Notes: generated by a model from the sequence alone, not told the origin. A stretch of DNA of 10,425 bases from Oscillospiraceae bacterium (GCA_016295225.1 JAEDLP010000060.1:1-10425), one strand, 5' to 3'; shown: positions 1-5,853, counted from the stretch's first letter. Program-made: numbers and translations.

Positions 1-1237
1 CGACCGGTTCCTGCCGGACAAGGCCATCGACCTGATCGACGAGGCCTGCTCCGACGCCAACCTGAAAAACAAGTCCCTGGCCCGCTCCCTGGAGATCCAG
101 AAGGAACTGGACGACATCGAGGTGGAGCGGGAGATCATGATGGACGACACCAGCGACCGGGCCTACGAGCGTCTGGCCGAGCTGCGCAGCAAGGAGCTCC
201 AGCTCATGCAGGAGAAACGGTCTATGGAGGACCAGCCCGCCCCCGCCCTGACCCTGGAGAGCCTGGCCCGGGTGGTGGAGCTGTGGACCAAGATCCCCGC
301 CAGCACCATCCAGGAACAGGAGTACGAGCGTCTGGCCAAGCTGGAGGACCGCCTGAAGGAGTCCATCGTGGGCCAGGACGAGGCCATCGCCGCCGTGGCC
401 TCCGCCATCCGCCGGAACCGGGTGGGAGTCTCCTCCAAGCGCAAGCCGGTGTCCTTCATCTTCGTGGGCTCCACCGGCGTGGGCAAGACCGAGCTGGTCA
501 AGCGTTTGGCCGAGGACCTCTTCCACGCCCCTGAGTCCCTCATCCGCCTGGACATGTCCGAGTTCATGGAGAAGCACAGCGTCTCCCGGATCATCGGCTC
601 GCCCCCCGGTTACGTGGGCTACGACGAGGCCGGCCAGCTCACTGAGAAGATCCGCCGGAAACCCTACTCCGTGGTTCTCTTTGACGAGATCGAAAAGGCC
701 CATCCCGACGTACTGAACATCCTCCTGCAGATCCTGGACGACGGCCACATTACCGACGCCCAGGGCCGGGTAGTAAACTTCGAGAACGCCGTTATCGTCA
801 TGACCTCCAACGCAGGCAGCGAGAGCTCCTCCGGCCCCCTGGGCTTTGGCAAGACCGCCAACGAGCAGAACAAGGACAAGGCCATGAAGGCCCTGCAGCA
901 GTTCCTGCGGCCCGAGTTCATCAACCGCGTGGACGAGGTGGTCTGCTTCAACCAGCTCACCGAGGAGAATTTCCGCGCCATCGCGCTGATCATGCTCCAG
1001 GAGCTCAAGGATGTGCTGGCAGAGAAGAACCTGACCTTTACGTGGGAGGATGCCGTTCTGGACATTCTGGTGAAGGACTCCTACTCCGCCGCCTACGGCG
1101 CCCGGAACCTCCGCCGGTATATCCAAAAGCACCTGGAAGACCCTATTGCCACCCGCATCATCGAGAGCTACCTCCACCCCATCTCCGCCCTGAAGGCTGT
1201 GGCGGAAGAGGGCACAATCAACATCCTGGCTCTGTAA
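1..1237 (+). CDS. clpC: ClpC-type AAA+ unfoldase, ATP-dependent Clp protease ATP-binding subunit (5' end outside the window)
   Basis: The reading frame is open from position 2, so the N-terminus and most of the first AAA+ domain lie upstream; about 411 codons are visible. The fragment opens with the end of AAA domain 1 (RFLPDKAIDLIDEA), followed by a short charged middle region. The second AAA+ module has Walker A GSTGVGKT (nt 467-490), Walker B VVLFDE (671-688), an arginine-finger region FINRVDE and sensor 2 GARNLRR. A PLGFG loop (LGF at nt 839-847) corresponds to the L/I/V-G-F loop that ClpA/ClpC/ClpX use to dock on ClpP and that ClpB lacks. Together with the short middle domain this favours ClpC over the disaggregase ClpB. 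The family unfolds proteins with ATP and feeds them into ClpP in the cytoplasm. A strong terminator follows 13 nt after the stop, so this is the last gene of its unit. The exact paralogue (ClpC or another Clp ATPase) is less certain. Confidence 0.9.
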   Translation, partial: DRFLPDKAIDLIDEACSDANLKNKSLARSLEIQKELDDIEVEREIMMDDTSDRAYERLAELRSKELQLMQEKRSMEDQPAPALTLESLARVVELWTKIPASTIQEQEYERLAKLEDRLKESIVGQDEAIAAVASAIRRNRVGVSSKRKPVSFIFVGSTGVGKTELVKRLAEDLFHAPESLIRLDMSEFMEKHSVSRIIGSPPGYVGYDEAGQLTEKIRRKPYSVVLFDEIEKAHPDVLNILLQILDDGHITDAQGRVVNFENAVIVMTSNAGSESSSGPLGFGKTANEQNKDKAMKALQQFLRPEFINRVDEVVCFNQLTEENFRAIALIMLQELKDVLAEKNLTFTWEDAVLDILVKDSYSAAYGARNLRRYIQKHLEDPIATRIIESYLHPISALKAVAEEGTINILAL

Positions 1238-1250
1238 CCGAACCCATGCA

Positions 1251-1284
1251 AAATCCCCGCTTGCCAAGCAAGCGGGGATTTTTT
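1251..1284 (+). terminator. Rho-independent terminator after clpC
   Basis: A perfect 13-bp stem (AAATCCCCGCTTG at 1251-1263 with CAAGCGGGGATTT at 1269-1281) has a 5-nt loop, and T residues run through 1284. The A-run at the left edge gives a short T-tract on the other strand, so it may also stop the convergent thioesterase gene. Confidence 0.9.
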
Positions 1285-1291
1285 CGTGCAG

Positions 1292-1693
1292 TCATCCGTT
1301 GATCACGTAGCCGTTGACGGTGACAAAGGCCACTTCGGTGCCCAGGTCGTCAGTGACCTTCACCTCATAGAAGCAGACCCGTTTGCCGTCCTTCACCTGG
1401 CGGGCTTCCGCGGTGAGGTACTTGCCCCGGGCGGCTTTCAGGAAGGTCACCTGGGAGGCCTGGGTGACCACGTCCCGCCCCTCCTGGTTGGCGGCCACCG
1501 CAAAGGCAAAGTCCGCCAAGGTGAACACCGCGCCCCCCATGGGGATTCCCAGGGCGTTGCAGTGGCGGGGCTGGATCTCCATGGAGCACCTGGCATAGCC
1601 ATAGGACGCCTCCTCGATGACGGCCCCCAGGCCGTCGGCCACAAAGAGATCGTGGATAAATTTTTCTTTCAGTTGGTTCAGATCCGCAGCCAT
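1292..1693 (-). CDS. PaaI-family hotdog thioesterase
   Basis: This 133-residue protein matches the single-domain hotdog acyl-CoA thioesterases of the PaaI/YbgC superfamily (usually 120-150 aa), which hydrolyse acyl- or aryl-CoA thioesters in the cytoplasm. The signature region is RHCNALG-IPMGG-AVFTLADFAFAVAAN at about residues 43-69: H44, N46 and G49, then a GG turn at 53-54 at the start of the hotdog helix, and D61 in the LADFA segment. The usual HGG histidine is methionine here (MGG). I chose the ATG at 1693 because GGAGG precedes it by 10 nt. A GTG at 1732 is in frame, but it lies upstream of the transcription start predicted from the promoter at 1731-1759. The gene is monocistronic, convergent with clpC and divergent from the GntR operon. 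The substrate cannot be told from sequence or context. Confidence 0.85.
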   Translation of the reverse strand: MAADLNQLKEKFIHDLFVADGLGAVIEEASYGYARCSMEIQPRHCNALGIPMGGAVFTLADFAFAVAANQEGRDVVTQASQVTFLKAARGKYLTAEARQVKDGKRVCFYEVKVTDDLGTEVAFVTVNGYVING

Positions 1694-1730
1694 AGGCGTG
1701 TTTCCTCCATCGGTCAAAATTCTGTCTTTC

Positions 1731-1759
1731 ACTTTACGCTATCTTTCCCCCCTTGTCAA
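1731..1759 (-). promoter_or_regulatory. Predicted sigma-A promoter of the thioesterase gene
   Basis: On the minus strand there is a perfect -35 TTGACA (1759-1754), a 17-nt spacer and a -10 TAAAGT (1736-1731). Transcription would start near 1724, about 31 nt before the ATG at 1693. This supports that start codon over the upstream GTG. Confidence 0.7.
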
Positions 1760-1772
1760 TGCAGATTCCCTG

Positions 1773-1801
1773 TTGACAACATGCGAACCCTGTGCTATAT
1801 T
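1773..1801 (+). promoter_or_regulatory. Predicted sigma-A promoter of the GntR/ABC operon
   Basis: There is a perfect -35 TTGACA at 1773-1778, a 17-nt spacer and -10 TATATT at 1796-1801 preceded by TGC, which makes an extended -10. The predicted start is near 1808, giving a leader of about 48 nt. Such a strong core promoter fits control by repression. Confidence 0.8.
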
Positions 1802-1809
1802 AGTCTTGC

Positions 1810-1833
1810 GGTTAATTAGTTGAGTAAATAACC
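1810..1833 (+). promoter_or_regulatory. Candidate operator for the GntR-family repressor
   Basis: This is a 24-bp imperfect palindrome. The left half GGTTAATTAGTT and right half GAGTAAATAACC pair at nine of twelve positions (GGTTA, TTA and T match). It begins just after the predicted transcription start of the operon whose first gene is a GntR/YtrA-type regulator. A repressor bound there would block initiation or early elongation. Its role is inferred from symmetry and position. Confidence 0.6.
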
Positions 1834-1855
1834 AGTAAACAAAGGAGGTGACACC

Positions 1856-2224
1856 ATGCCATTTCAGGGGGAAAAACCCATCTTCCTCCAGTTGGCCGAG
1901 CAGTTGGAAGCCGGCATCCTCTCCGGGGCCTACCCAGAAGGCAGTCAGGTGCCGTCCATCACGGAATACGCGGCCACCTATAAGATCAATCCAGCCACCG
2001 CCCTGAAGGGGATCAACCTCCTGGTGAACGCCGGCCTGCTGTACAAAAAACGGGGCATCGGCATGTTCGTGGCCCAAGGCGCCCAGGCGGCTCTGCGCAA
2101 GCAGCGGTCGGAGGATTTTTATCACAACTATGTAGAAAAGCTGGTGCGGGAAGCCAAAAACTTAGGGCTTACTCTGGACCAACTCACAGAACTCATTCAA
2201 AGGGGGTACTACGATGGCAATTGA
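1856..2224 (+). CDS. GntR-family transcriptional regulator, YtrA subfamily
   Basis: This 122-aa DNA-binding protein has an N-terminal GntR winged helix (about residues 6-73; helix-turn-helix around 34-57, SITEYAATYKINPATALKG; wing KKRGIGMFV). A helical tail of only about 50 residues follows. That short tail is typical of the YtrA subfamily, which has no large ligand-binding domain and usually represses adjacent ABC transporter genes. An ideal AAAGGAGGTG ribosome binding site (1841-1850) sits 5 nt before the ATG. Its last 11 bases overlap the ABC ATPase gene, implying translational coupling and one transcript. It probably controls its own operon through the palindrome at 1810-1833. In better-known relatives the inducers are envelope-active antibiotics; the inducer here is unknown. 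Confidence 0.88.
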   Translation: MPFQGEKPIFLQLAEQLEAGILSGAYPEGSQVPSITEYAATYKINPATALKGINLLVNAGLLYKKRGIGMFVAQGAQAALRKQRSEDFYHNYVEKLVREAKNLGLTLDQLTELIQRGYYDGN

Positions 2225-3095
2225 ATTTCACAACGTTACAAAGACCTTTGGCAAAACCCGGGCCTTGGACCAGGTCTCCCTGACCCTGGAGGAAGGCCGC
2301 ATCTACGGTCTCCTGGGCAACAACGGCGCGGGCAAGACCACCCTTCTCAGCATCCTCACCGACCGCCAGCGGCCGGACAGCGGCCAGGTCCTGGTGGACG
2401 GGCTCCCCGTCAGGAACAACGATGAGGCCCTGAGCCGGATCTTTCTGGTGGGGGAACAGAATTTCTTCCCCGACGACATGAAGGTAAAGAAGGCCCTGGA
2501 GACCATCCCCCTCTTCTACCCCTCCTTTGACAAGGACTATGCACTGGGACTGACCGAGCAGTTCGGGCTTCCCCTGAAAAAGAAGCTCACCGCCCTGTCC
2601 ACCGGCTATTCCTCCATCTTCCGGCTGATCCTGGGCCTCAGCGTCAACACCCCCTATGTCATCTTCGACGAGCCGGTGCTGGGGCTGGACGCCCAGAACC
2701 GGGATTTGTTCTACCGCCTGCTGGTGGAGAAGTACACCGAGGGAGGAACTACCTTCCTCATCTCCACCCACCTCATCGCTGAGGTGGAAAACCTCATCGA
2801 GCACACCGTCATTCTGCGGGAGGGCAAAGTCCTGCGGGACGCCCCCACGGAGGACCTGATGGAGAACGCCTACTCCGTGTCCGGCCCCGCCGGCATCGTG
2901 GACGCATATACGGCGGATAAGACCGTCCTCACCAGCCACAGCCTGGGCGGTCTGAAAACCGTCAGCATCCAGGGACACCCCGAGGACAAGCTTCCGCTGG
3001 GGCTGGAAGGCAGCCGGATGAGCCTGCAGGACTACTTCATCAGCCTCCAGGAAGCAGAGGACGCCGCCCAAGAGAGAAAGGAGCGCGCACAATGA
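2214..3095 (+). CDS. ABC transporter ATP-binding protein (YtrB/BcrA-like)
   Basis: This 293-aa nucleotide-binding subunit should power the membrane protein encoded next. Visible motifs are Walker A GNNGAGKT (35-42), Q-loop Gln82, signature LSTGYSSIF (128-136), Walker B YVIFDEP (148-154), D-loop GLDA and switch His186 (STH). The signature is LSTGY rather than LSGGQ, as is common in YtrB/BcrA-type exporters that are paired with YtrA regulators. About 100 residues follow the H-loop, forming a C-terminal extension with a charged tail. The start ATG at 2214 lies inside the end of the regulator gene and has a G-rich ribosome binding site about 7 nt upstream. Its stop overlaps the permease start by 4 nt (ATGA). 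The family includes antibiotic and peptide exporters and detoxification systems; the substrate is unknown. Confidence 0.92.
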   Translation: MAIEFHNVTKTFGKTRALDQVSLTLEEGRIYGLLGNNGAGKTTLLSILTDRQRPDSGQVLVDGLPVRNNDEALSRIFLVGEQNFFPDDMKVKKALETIPLFYPSFDKDYALGLTEQFGLPLKKKLTALSTGYSSIFRLILGLSVNTPYVIFDEPVLGLDAQNRDLFYRLLVEKYTEGGTTFLISTHLIAEVENLIEHTVILREGKVLRDAPTEDLMENAYSVSGPAGIVDAYTADKTVLTSHSLGGLKTVSIQGHPEDKLPLGLEGSRMSLQDYFISLQEAEDAAQERKERAQ

Positions 3096-3850
3096 CCATG
3101 CATCTCAAACCCATCCTCCGGTATCAGCTCCGGGATTACCTGACCAGCGGAGCCGTCCTCTTTTTGGTCAACGTCCTCCTGGTAGCGGGAGTCTTCATCG
3201 GCCTGATCTCCTTTGGACCCAGTGATACGGAGATCTCCCTCTCCAGCTACGGCTTCACCTGCGCCATCTTCCTGTTTGTCTTCGGCATCGTGGTTCCCCG
3301 GCAGTCCATGCGGATCGGCGTCCAGCTGGGTGTGTGCCGGCGGACCACCTTCCTGGGCTCTCTGCTCAGCACAGCCATCGCCGCCCTGGCCCTGGCCGCC
3401 GCCGGCGAACTCCTGCTGACCCTGCTCCAGGTCATGACCGCCTCCCTCCCCAACCTCTATGTGGGGGATCTCTACGCCATGCTGTACCAGGACATGGCTG
3501 CCCTGACTCCGGGCCAGCACCTGATCTCCCTCCTCTTTTCCGCCTGTCTGATGCTCTGCTGCTGGACCGCCGGGTGCTTCTTCACCTTCCTGTTCTGGCG
3601 GCTTAATAAGATCGGCTGTGTCATCGCGGGCATCTCCATCCCGGTGGTCCTCAACGGTGTTCCCTTCCTCCTGTACTACTACAGCCGGCCCCTGGCGCCT
3701 CTGGTCAGCTTTCTGAACCTCCTGGCCACCCGCGCCGCAGCCTCCCCCTGGTTCGCCATGGGTCTGTTCCTGGTCGTCGGCGGGATCATTGCCCTGATCT
3801 GCTGGCTGCTGATTCGGAACGCCAACATCCGGGGGACCTCCCTGAAATAA
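3092..3850 (+). CDS. ABC-2 type transporter permease, hypothetical membrane protein
   Basis: This 252-residue integral membrane protein has six hydrophobic segments at about residues 20-41, 52-69, 89-115, 142-168, 173-195 and 220-241, the layout of a single ABC-2 permease domain. It carries no signal peptide or enzymatic motif. It overlaps the ATPase gene by 4 nt, and AAAGGAG lies 8 nt before its ATG, so it is almost certainly the ATPase's membrane partner. A second ATG two codons downstream is also possible. Only one permease is encoded, so the transporter would be a homodimer. I recognise no conserved sequence motif; the call rests on topology and operon position. No hairpin terminator is visible after it, so some transcripts may continue into the metallopeptidase gene. 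Confidence 0.8.
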   Translation: MTMHLKPILRYQLRDYLTSGAVLFLVNVLLVAGVFIGLISFGPSDTEISLSSYGFTCAIFLFVFGIVVPRQSMRIGVQLGVCRRTTFLGSLLSTAIAALALAAAGELLLTLLQVMTASLPNLYVGDLYAMLYQDMAALTPGQHLISLLFSACLMLCCWTAGCFFTFLFWRLNKIGCVIAGISIPVVLNGVPFLLYYYSRPLAPLVSFLNLLATRAAASPWFAMGLFLVVGGIIALICWLLIRNANIRGTSLK

Positions 3851-3852
3851 CG

Positions 3853-3881
3853 TTGCGGAACGGCCGGAACCGGTGTAAAAT
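3853..3881 (+). promoter_or_regulatory. Possible promoter of the metallopeptidase gene
   Basis: TTGCGG (3853-3858), a 17-nt spacer and TAAAAT (3876-3881) would start transcription near 3888. The -10 is good but the -35 is only partly conserved. The gene could equally be read through from the ABC operon, since no terminator lies between. Confidence 0.4.
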
Positions 3882-3910
3882 GAAAGAAACTTCGAGGGGG
3901 AGGACACGAT

Positions 3911-4300
3911 ATGGAATACACCTTTGACCAAGTGGCCGACATGCTGGATGAAATGGCGGAGCGGTTCCCGCCGGTGTTTTTTGAAGAACTCAACGGCGGA
4001 ATCCTCCTGGAGGCGGAGGCCAAGGAGGATCCCCTCTTTCCGCCGGGAGAGATGTTCTTTATGGGCGAGTACATCCAGGACGGCTTTCTGGGCCGGTCCA
4101 TCAACCTCTACTACGGCTCCTTCCTGGCCTCCGCCCGAAACGAGGACTGGGACGAAAAGACCTGGCAGGAGGAGCTCTACACCACCCTGGCCCATGAGCT
4201 GACCCACCATGTGGAGTCCCTGGCCAACGCCCACGGCCTGGACGACAAGGACGAGGAAGACATGCTGCGGTATCTGGAGGAATATGGGATACAGGAGTAA
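3911..4300 (+). CDS. Zincin-like metallopeptidase family protein
   Basis: This 129-residue protein has a classic zinc-peptidase motif HELTHH at 95-100: two histidine ligands (95, 99) and catalytic Glu96. A stretch rich in Asp and Glu follows (GLDDKDEED, 109-117) that could supply a third ligand. Length and layout fit the small minimal-zincin family often annotated 'metallopeptidase family protein' (PF06262-like), with the HExxH near the C-terminus. There is no signal peptide or membrane segment, so it is probably cytoplasmic. A strong ribosome binding site (GGGGGAGG) sits 8 nt before the ATG. The actinobacterial form has a short HExxHHFG spacing; here a longer insert (VESLANAH) follows the helix. 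Neither substrate nor proteolytic activity can be deduced. It might be the last gene of the ABC transcript. Confidence 0.75.
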   Translation: MEYTFDQVADMLDEMAERFPPVFFEELNGGILLEAEAKEDPLFPPGEMFFMGEYIQDGFLGRSINLYYGSFLASARNEDWDEKTWQEELYTTLAHELTHHVESLANAHGLDDKDEEDMLRYLEEYGIQE

Positions 4301-4551
4301 TTCCCTATCTGCTCTGTGTTTTGAAATCCCCGATCTCTACCACAAAATCTTGTATTTTACTCAAAATGGTTACAGAACGGTATCAATATGTTGAAATTTT
4401 TTACCTTTCGACACAAAATATTCTCGTAAAATATTGAAATTGTTCGTGATTTGTAGTATTATGTACAAAATGCTTAAATGCACGTATGGTGTCCATTTTT
4501 TGGGACCATGGGTCGTGATAACGGGAGAGAGCACAGAGGAGGTACCTGCAT
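4301..4551 (+). other. AT-rich intergenic region upstream of sepF
   Basis: These 251 nt contain no plausible gene and no clear terminator for the metallopeptidase. They hold a good promoter (4434-4462), a Spo0A-box-like TTCGACA (4407-4413) and two AAAATATT repeats spaced 13 nt apart (4415-4422 and 4428-4435). A weak bulged hairpin lies around 4485-4511 in the leader. The predicted sepF leader is about 83 nt and matches no riboswitch I recognise. Confidence 0.6.
4434..4462 (+). promoter_or_regulatory. Predicted sigma-A promoter of sepF
   Basis: -35 TTGAAA (4434-4439), a 17-nt spacer and -10 TATTAT (4457-4462) give a predicted start near 4469, about 83 nt before the sepF ATG. Confidence 0.75.
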
Positions 4552-4956
4552 ATGGGACTGTTTAGCGCACTGCGGCGGAAAGCGCCGGAAGAGGACCTGT
4601 ACGAAGAATACGAGGATAACTACGCATACGAAGAGGAACAGAACTGGGAGGACGAAGGCGTTCAGCCTATCCGCAGCGTCGCCGACATGCGCGTGGTGGT
4701 GGTTGAACCCAAGGAGTACAATGACGCCTCCCGCGTGGCAGATCATCTGCGGGAGATGAAGTTTGTGGTCCTGAACCTGGGCAAGACCAATCAGGATGTA
4801 GCCCGCCGCCTGCTGGACTTTGTCTCCGGCGTGATCTTCTCCGAGGATGGCCACATCATGAAAGTGGCCACCAACGTCTATGTGGTCGCCCCCTACTTTG
4901 TAGAACTGATGGATCAGTCCGGCGGCAGCAAGCGCGGCGGAGATGTGTATTTCTAA
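4552..4956 (+). CDS. sepF: Cell division protein SepF
   Basis: SepF polymerises into rings that align and bundle FtsZ filaments and tether the Z-ring to the membrane in Gram-positive bacteria. The 134-residue protein shows the family plan. An N-terminal amphipathic stretch (MGLFSALRRK) is the presumed membrane anchor. A linker rich in Glu and Tyr follows (about 12-38), then the globular SepF domain (about 46-116), with VVVVEPKEYNDA, LNLGKTNQ and DFVSGVIFSEDGHIMKVATN-type segments. AGGAGGT lies about 9 nt before the ATG. In many Firmicutes sepF sits in the ylm cluster beside divIVA. Here it is a single-gene unit with its own promoter and a strong terminator, so the ylm arrangement is lost or lies elsewhere. 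Confidence 0.95.
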   Translation: MGLFSALRRKAPEEDLYEEYEDNYAYEEEQNWEDEGVQPIRSVADMRVVVVEPKEYNDASRVADHLREMKFVVLNLGKTNQDVARRLLDFVSGVIFSEDGHIMKVATNVYVVAPYFVELMDQSGGSKRGGDVYF

Positions 4957-4972
4957 TTCATTCTGACAGCTT

Positions 4973-5006
4973 AAAACAGGAGCATGAATTTCCATGCTCC
5001 TGTTTT
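4973..5006. terminator. Bidirectional terminator between sepF and the Crp/Fnr gene
   Basis: A perfect 14-bp stem (AAAACAGGAGCATG at 4973-4986 with its complement at 4993-5006) has a 6-nt loop. The T-run at the end of each arm, followed by pyrimidines on the plus strand, lets it serve both convergent genes. Confidence 0.88.
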
Positions 5007-5027
5007 CTCTTTCTCAGAACGATGTAC

Positions 5028-5678
5028 TTAAAGCAAAATGTCTTCCAGGGCGTCGGGATTCAGAACGGTAACCGTCCCCCGGCCCAGAGAGACGATCCCC
5101 CGGTCGGAAAACTGCTTGAGCATACGGGTGACCACCTCCCGGGAGGAACCGATGCAGCGGGCAATCTGCTCATGGGTGACAGAAAAGACCAGGGATCTCT
5201 GATGAACCTTCTCATCCCGCAGGAACATGGCCAGCCGCTTCTCCAAACTGAAGAACACGATCTGCTGGAGGGTTTTCAGGGCCTCGGAATACTGCATCGT
5301 CGCCTGCTTGTACACGATCCGCTCCACATCCGGGTTCTGGTTCATCAGCTGGGAGAGGATCATGGCGGGCAGAATGGCCACCTCCGTGTTGACCTCCGCG
5401 GTGATGTGACTCTCCGTCTCGATCACCCGGAAGACGCAGGCCGCAGACAGGATACAGGTCTGGCCGGGGTCCGCCCGAAAAATAGTGACCTCTCGGCCCT
5501 CTTCGGACAGGGCGGAAAAGGCCAATCGGCCCTTGCGGACAAAAATCATGCCCACACAGACATCCCCGTGTCGGTGGACCATCTGCCCCTTCCGATAGGT
5601 CGCAGTCTGTATCGAGCGGTTCAGCAGGTCCTGCTGCCCCGGCGTAAGATAGGAATAAAACGCAATATCCTGGTTCAT
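5028..5678 (-). CDS. Crp/Fnr-family transcriptional regulator
   Basis: This 216-aa regulator has an N-terminal cyclic-nucleotide-binding-like beta roll (about 12-115), a long dimerisation helix (about 117-153) and a C-terminal helix-turn-helix (about 165-205). The recognition helix SSREVVTRMLKQF contains R-E-x-x-x-R, the pattern by which CRP reads GTGA half-sites. The N-terminal cysteine cluster that binds Fe-S in FNR is absent. Instead there is a TCILSAAC pair (C75, C81) in the effector domain, plus C41 and C175, so redox or metal sensing is possible but unproven. I chose the ATG at 5678 because GGGAGG lies 8 nt upstream; an in-frame GTG at 5708 lacks such support. The gene diverges from superoxide reductase, its likely target, and shares the palindrome at 5741-5753 with it. 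Confidence 0.88.
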   Translation of the reverse strand: MNQDIAFYSYLTPGQQDLLNRSIQTATYRKGQMVHRHGDVCVGMIFVRKGRLAFSALSEEGREVTIFRADPGQTCILSAACVFRVIETESHITAEVNTEVAILPAMILSQLMNQNPDVERIVYKQATMQYSEALKTLQQIVFFSLEKRLAMFLRDEKVHQRSLVFSVTHEQIARCIGSSREVVTRMLKQFSDRGIVSLGRGTVTVLNPDALEDILL

Positions 5679-5740
5679 CTCAATGACCTCCCTTGCCTGT
5701 CCAGACACCCTGGCTTCGATGGCTAAAATATTTTTCTTAG

Positions 5741-5753
5741 GTGACTAAATCAC
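5741..5753. promoter_or_regulatory. Candidate Crp/Fnr-type operator between the regulator and superoxide reductase genes
   Basis: The palindrome GTGACTAAATCAC has perfect GTGA/TCAC arms around five bases. It lies in the divergent region and abuts the weak -35 of the superoxide reductase promoter, with its centre (5747) about 42 nt upstream of the predicted start. Classic E. coli CRP sites have six central bases rather than five, which is the main reservation. Confidence 0.55.
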
Positions 5754-5782
5754 TGTAAAGATCTGTACCTAAGTGCTATTAT
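5754..5782 (+). promoter_or_regulatory. Predicted promoter of superoxide reductase
   Basis: There is an extended -10 (TGC then TATTAT, 5777-5782) and, 17 nt upstream, a poor -35 TGTAAA (5754-5759). The start would be near 5789, leaving a leader of about 65 nt. The weak -35 beside a Crp-type palindrome suggests dependence on an activator. Confidence 0.55.
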
Positions 5783-5853
5783 CATATCACAAAGAACAAA
5801 TAAGTTACACACCAAATTGAAAAATATAACAAACACTCGAAAGGAGCACAACT

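Noticed and set aside
1694..1732. Longer 146-aa start (GTG at 1732) for the thioesterase
   Set aside because: It lies upstream of the transcription start predicted from TTGACA-N17-TAAAGT, whereas the ATG at 1693 has a GGAGG at normal spacing.
2193..3092. 299-codon open frame on the minus strand opposite the ABC ATPase
   Set aside because: It is a codon-bias shadow of the ATPase gene; its translation has no recognisable domain.
3032..4234. 400-codon open frame on the minus strand opposite the permease and metallopeptidase genes
   Set aside because: Its translation is low-complexity (Gly, Gln, Glu, Asp rich) with no recognisable domain. It is a GC-rich shadow of well-supported plus-strand genes with good ribosome binding sites.
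4480..4545. Riboswitch or structured leader in the sepF 5' untranslated region
   Set aside because: Only a bulged hairpin of about seven pairs with a T-rich loop is visible; there is no conserved aptamer sequence or alternative terminator.
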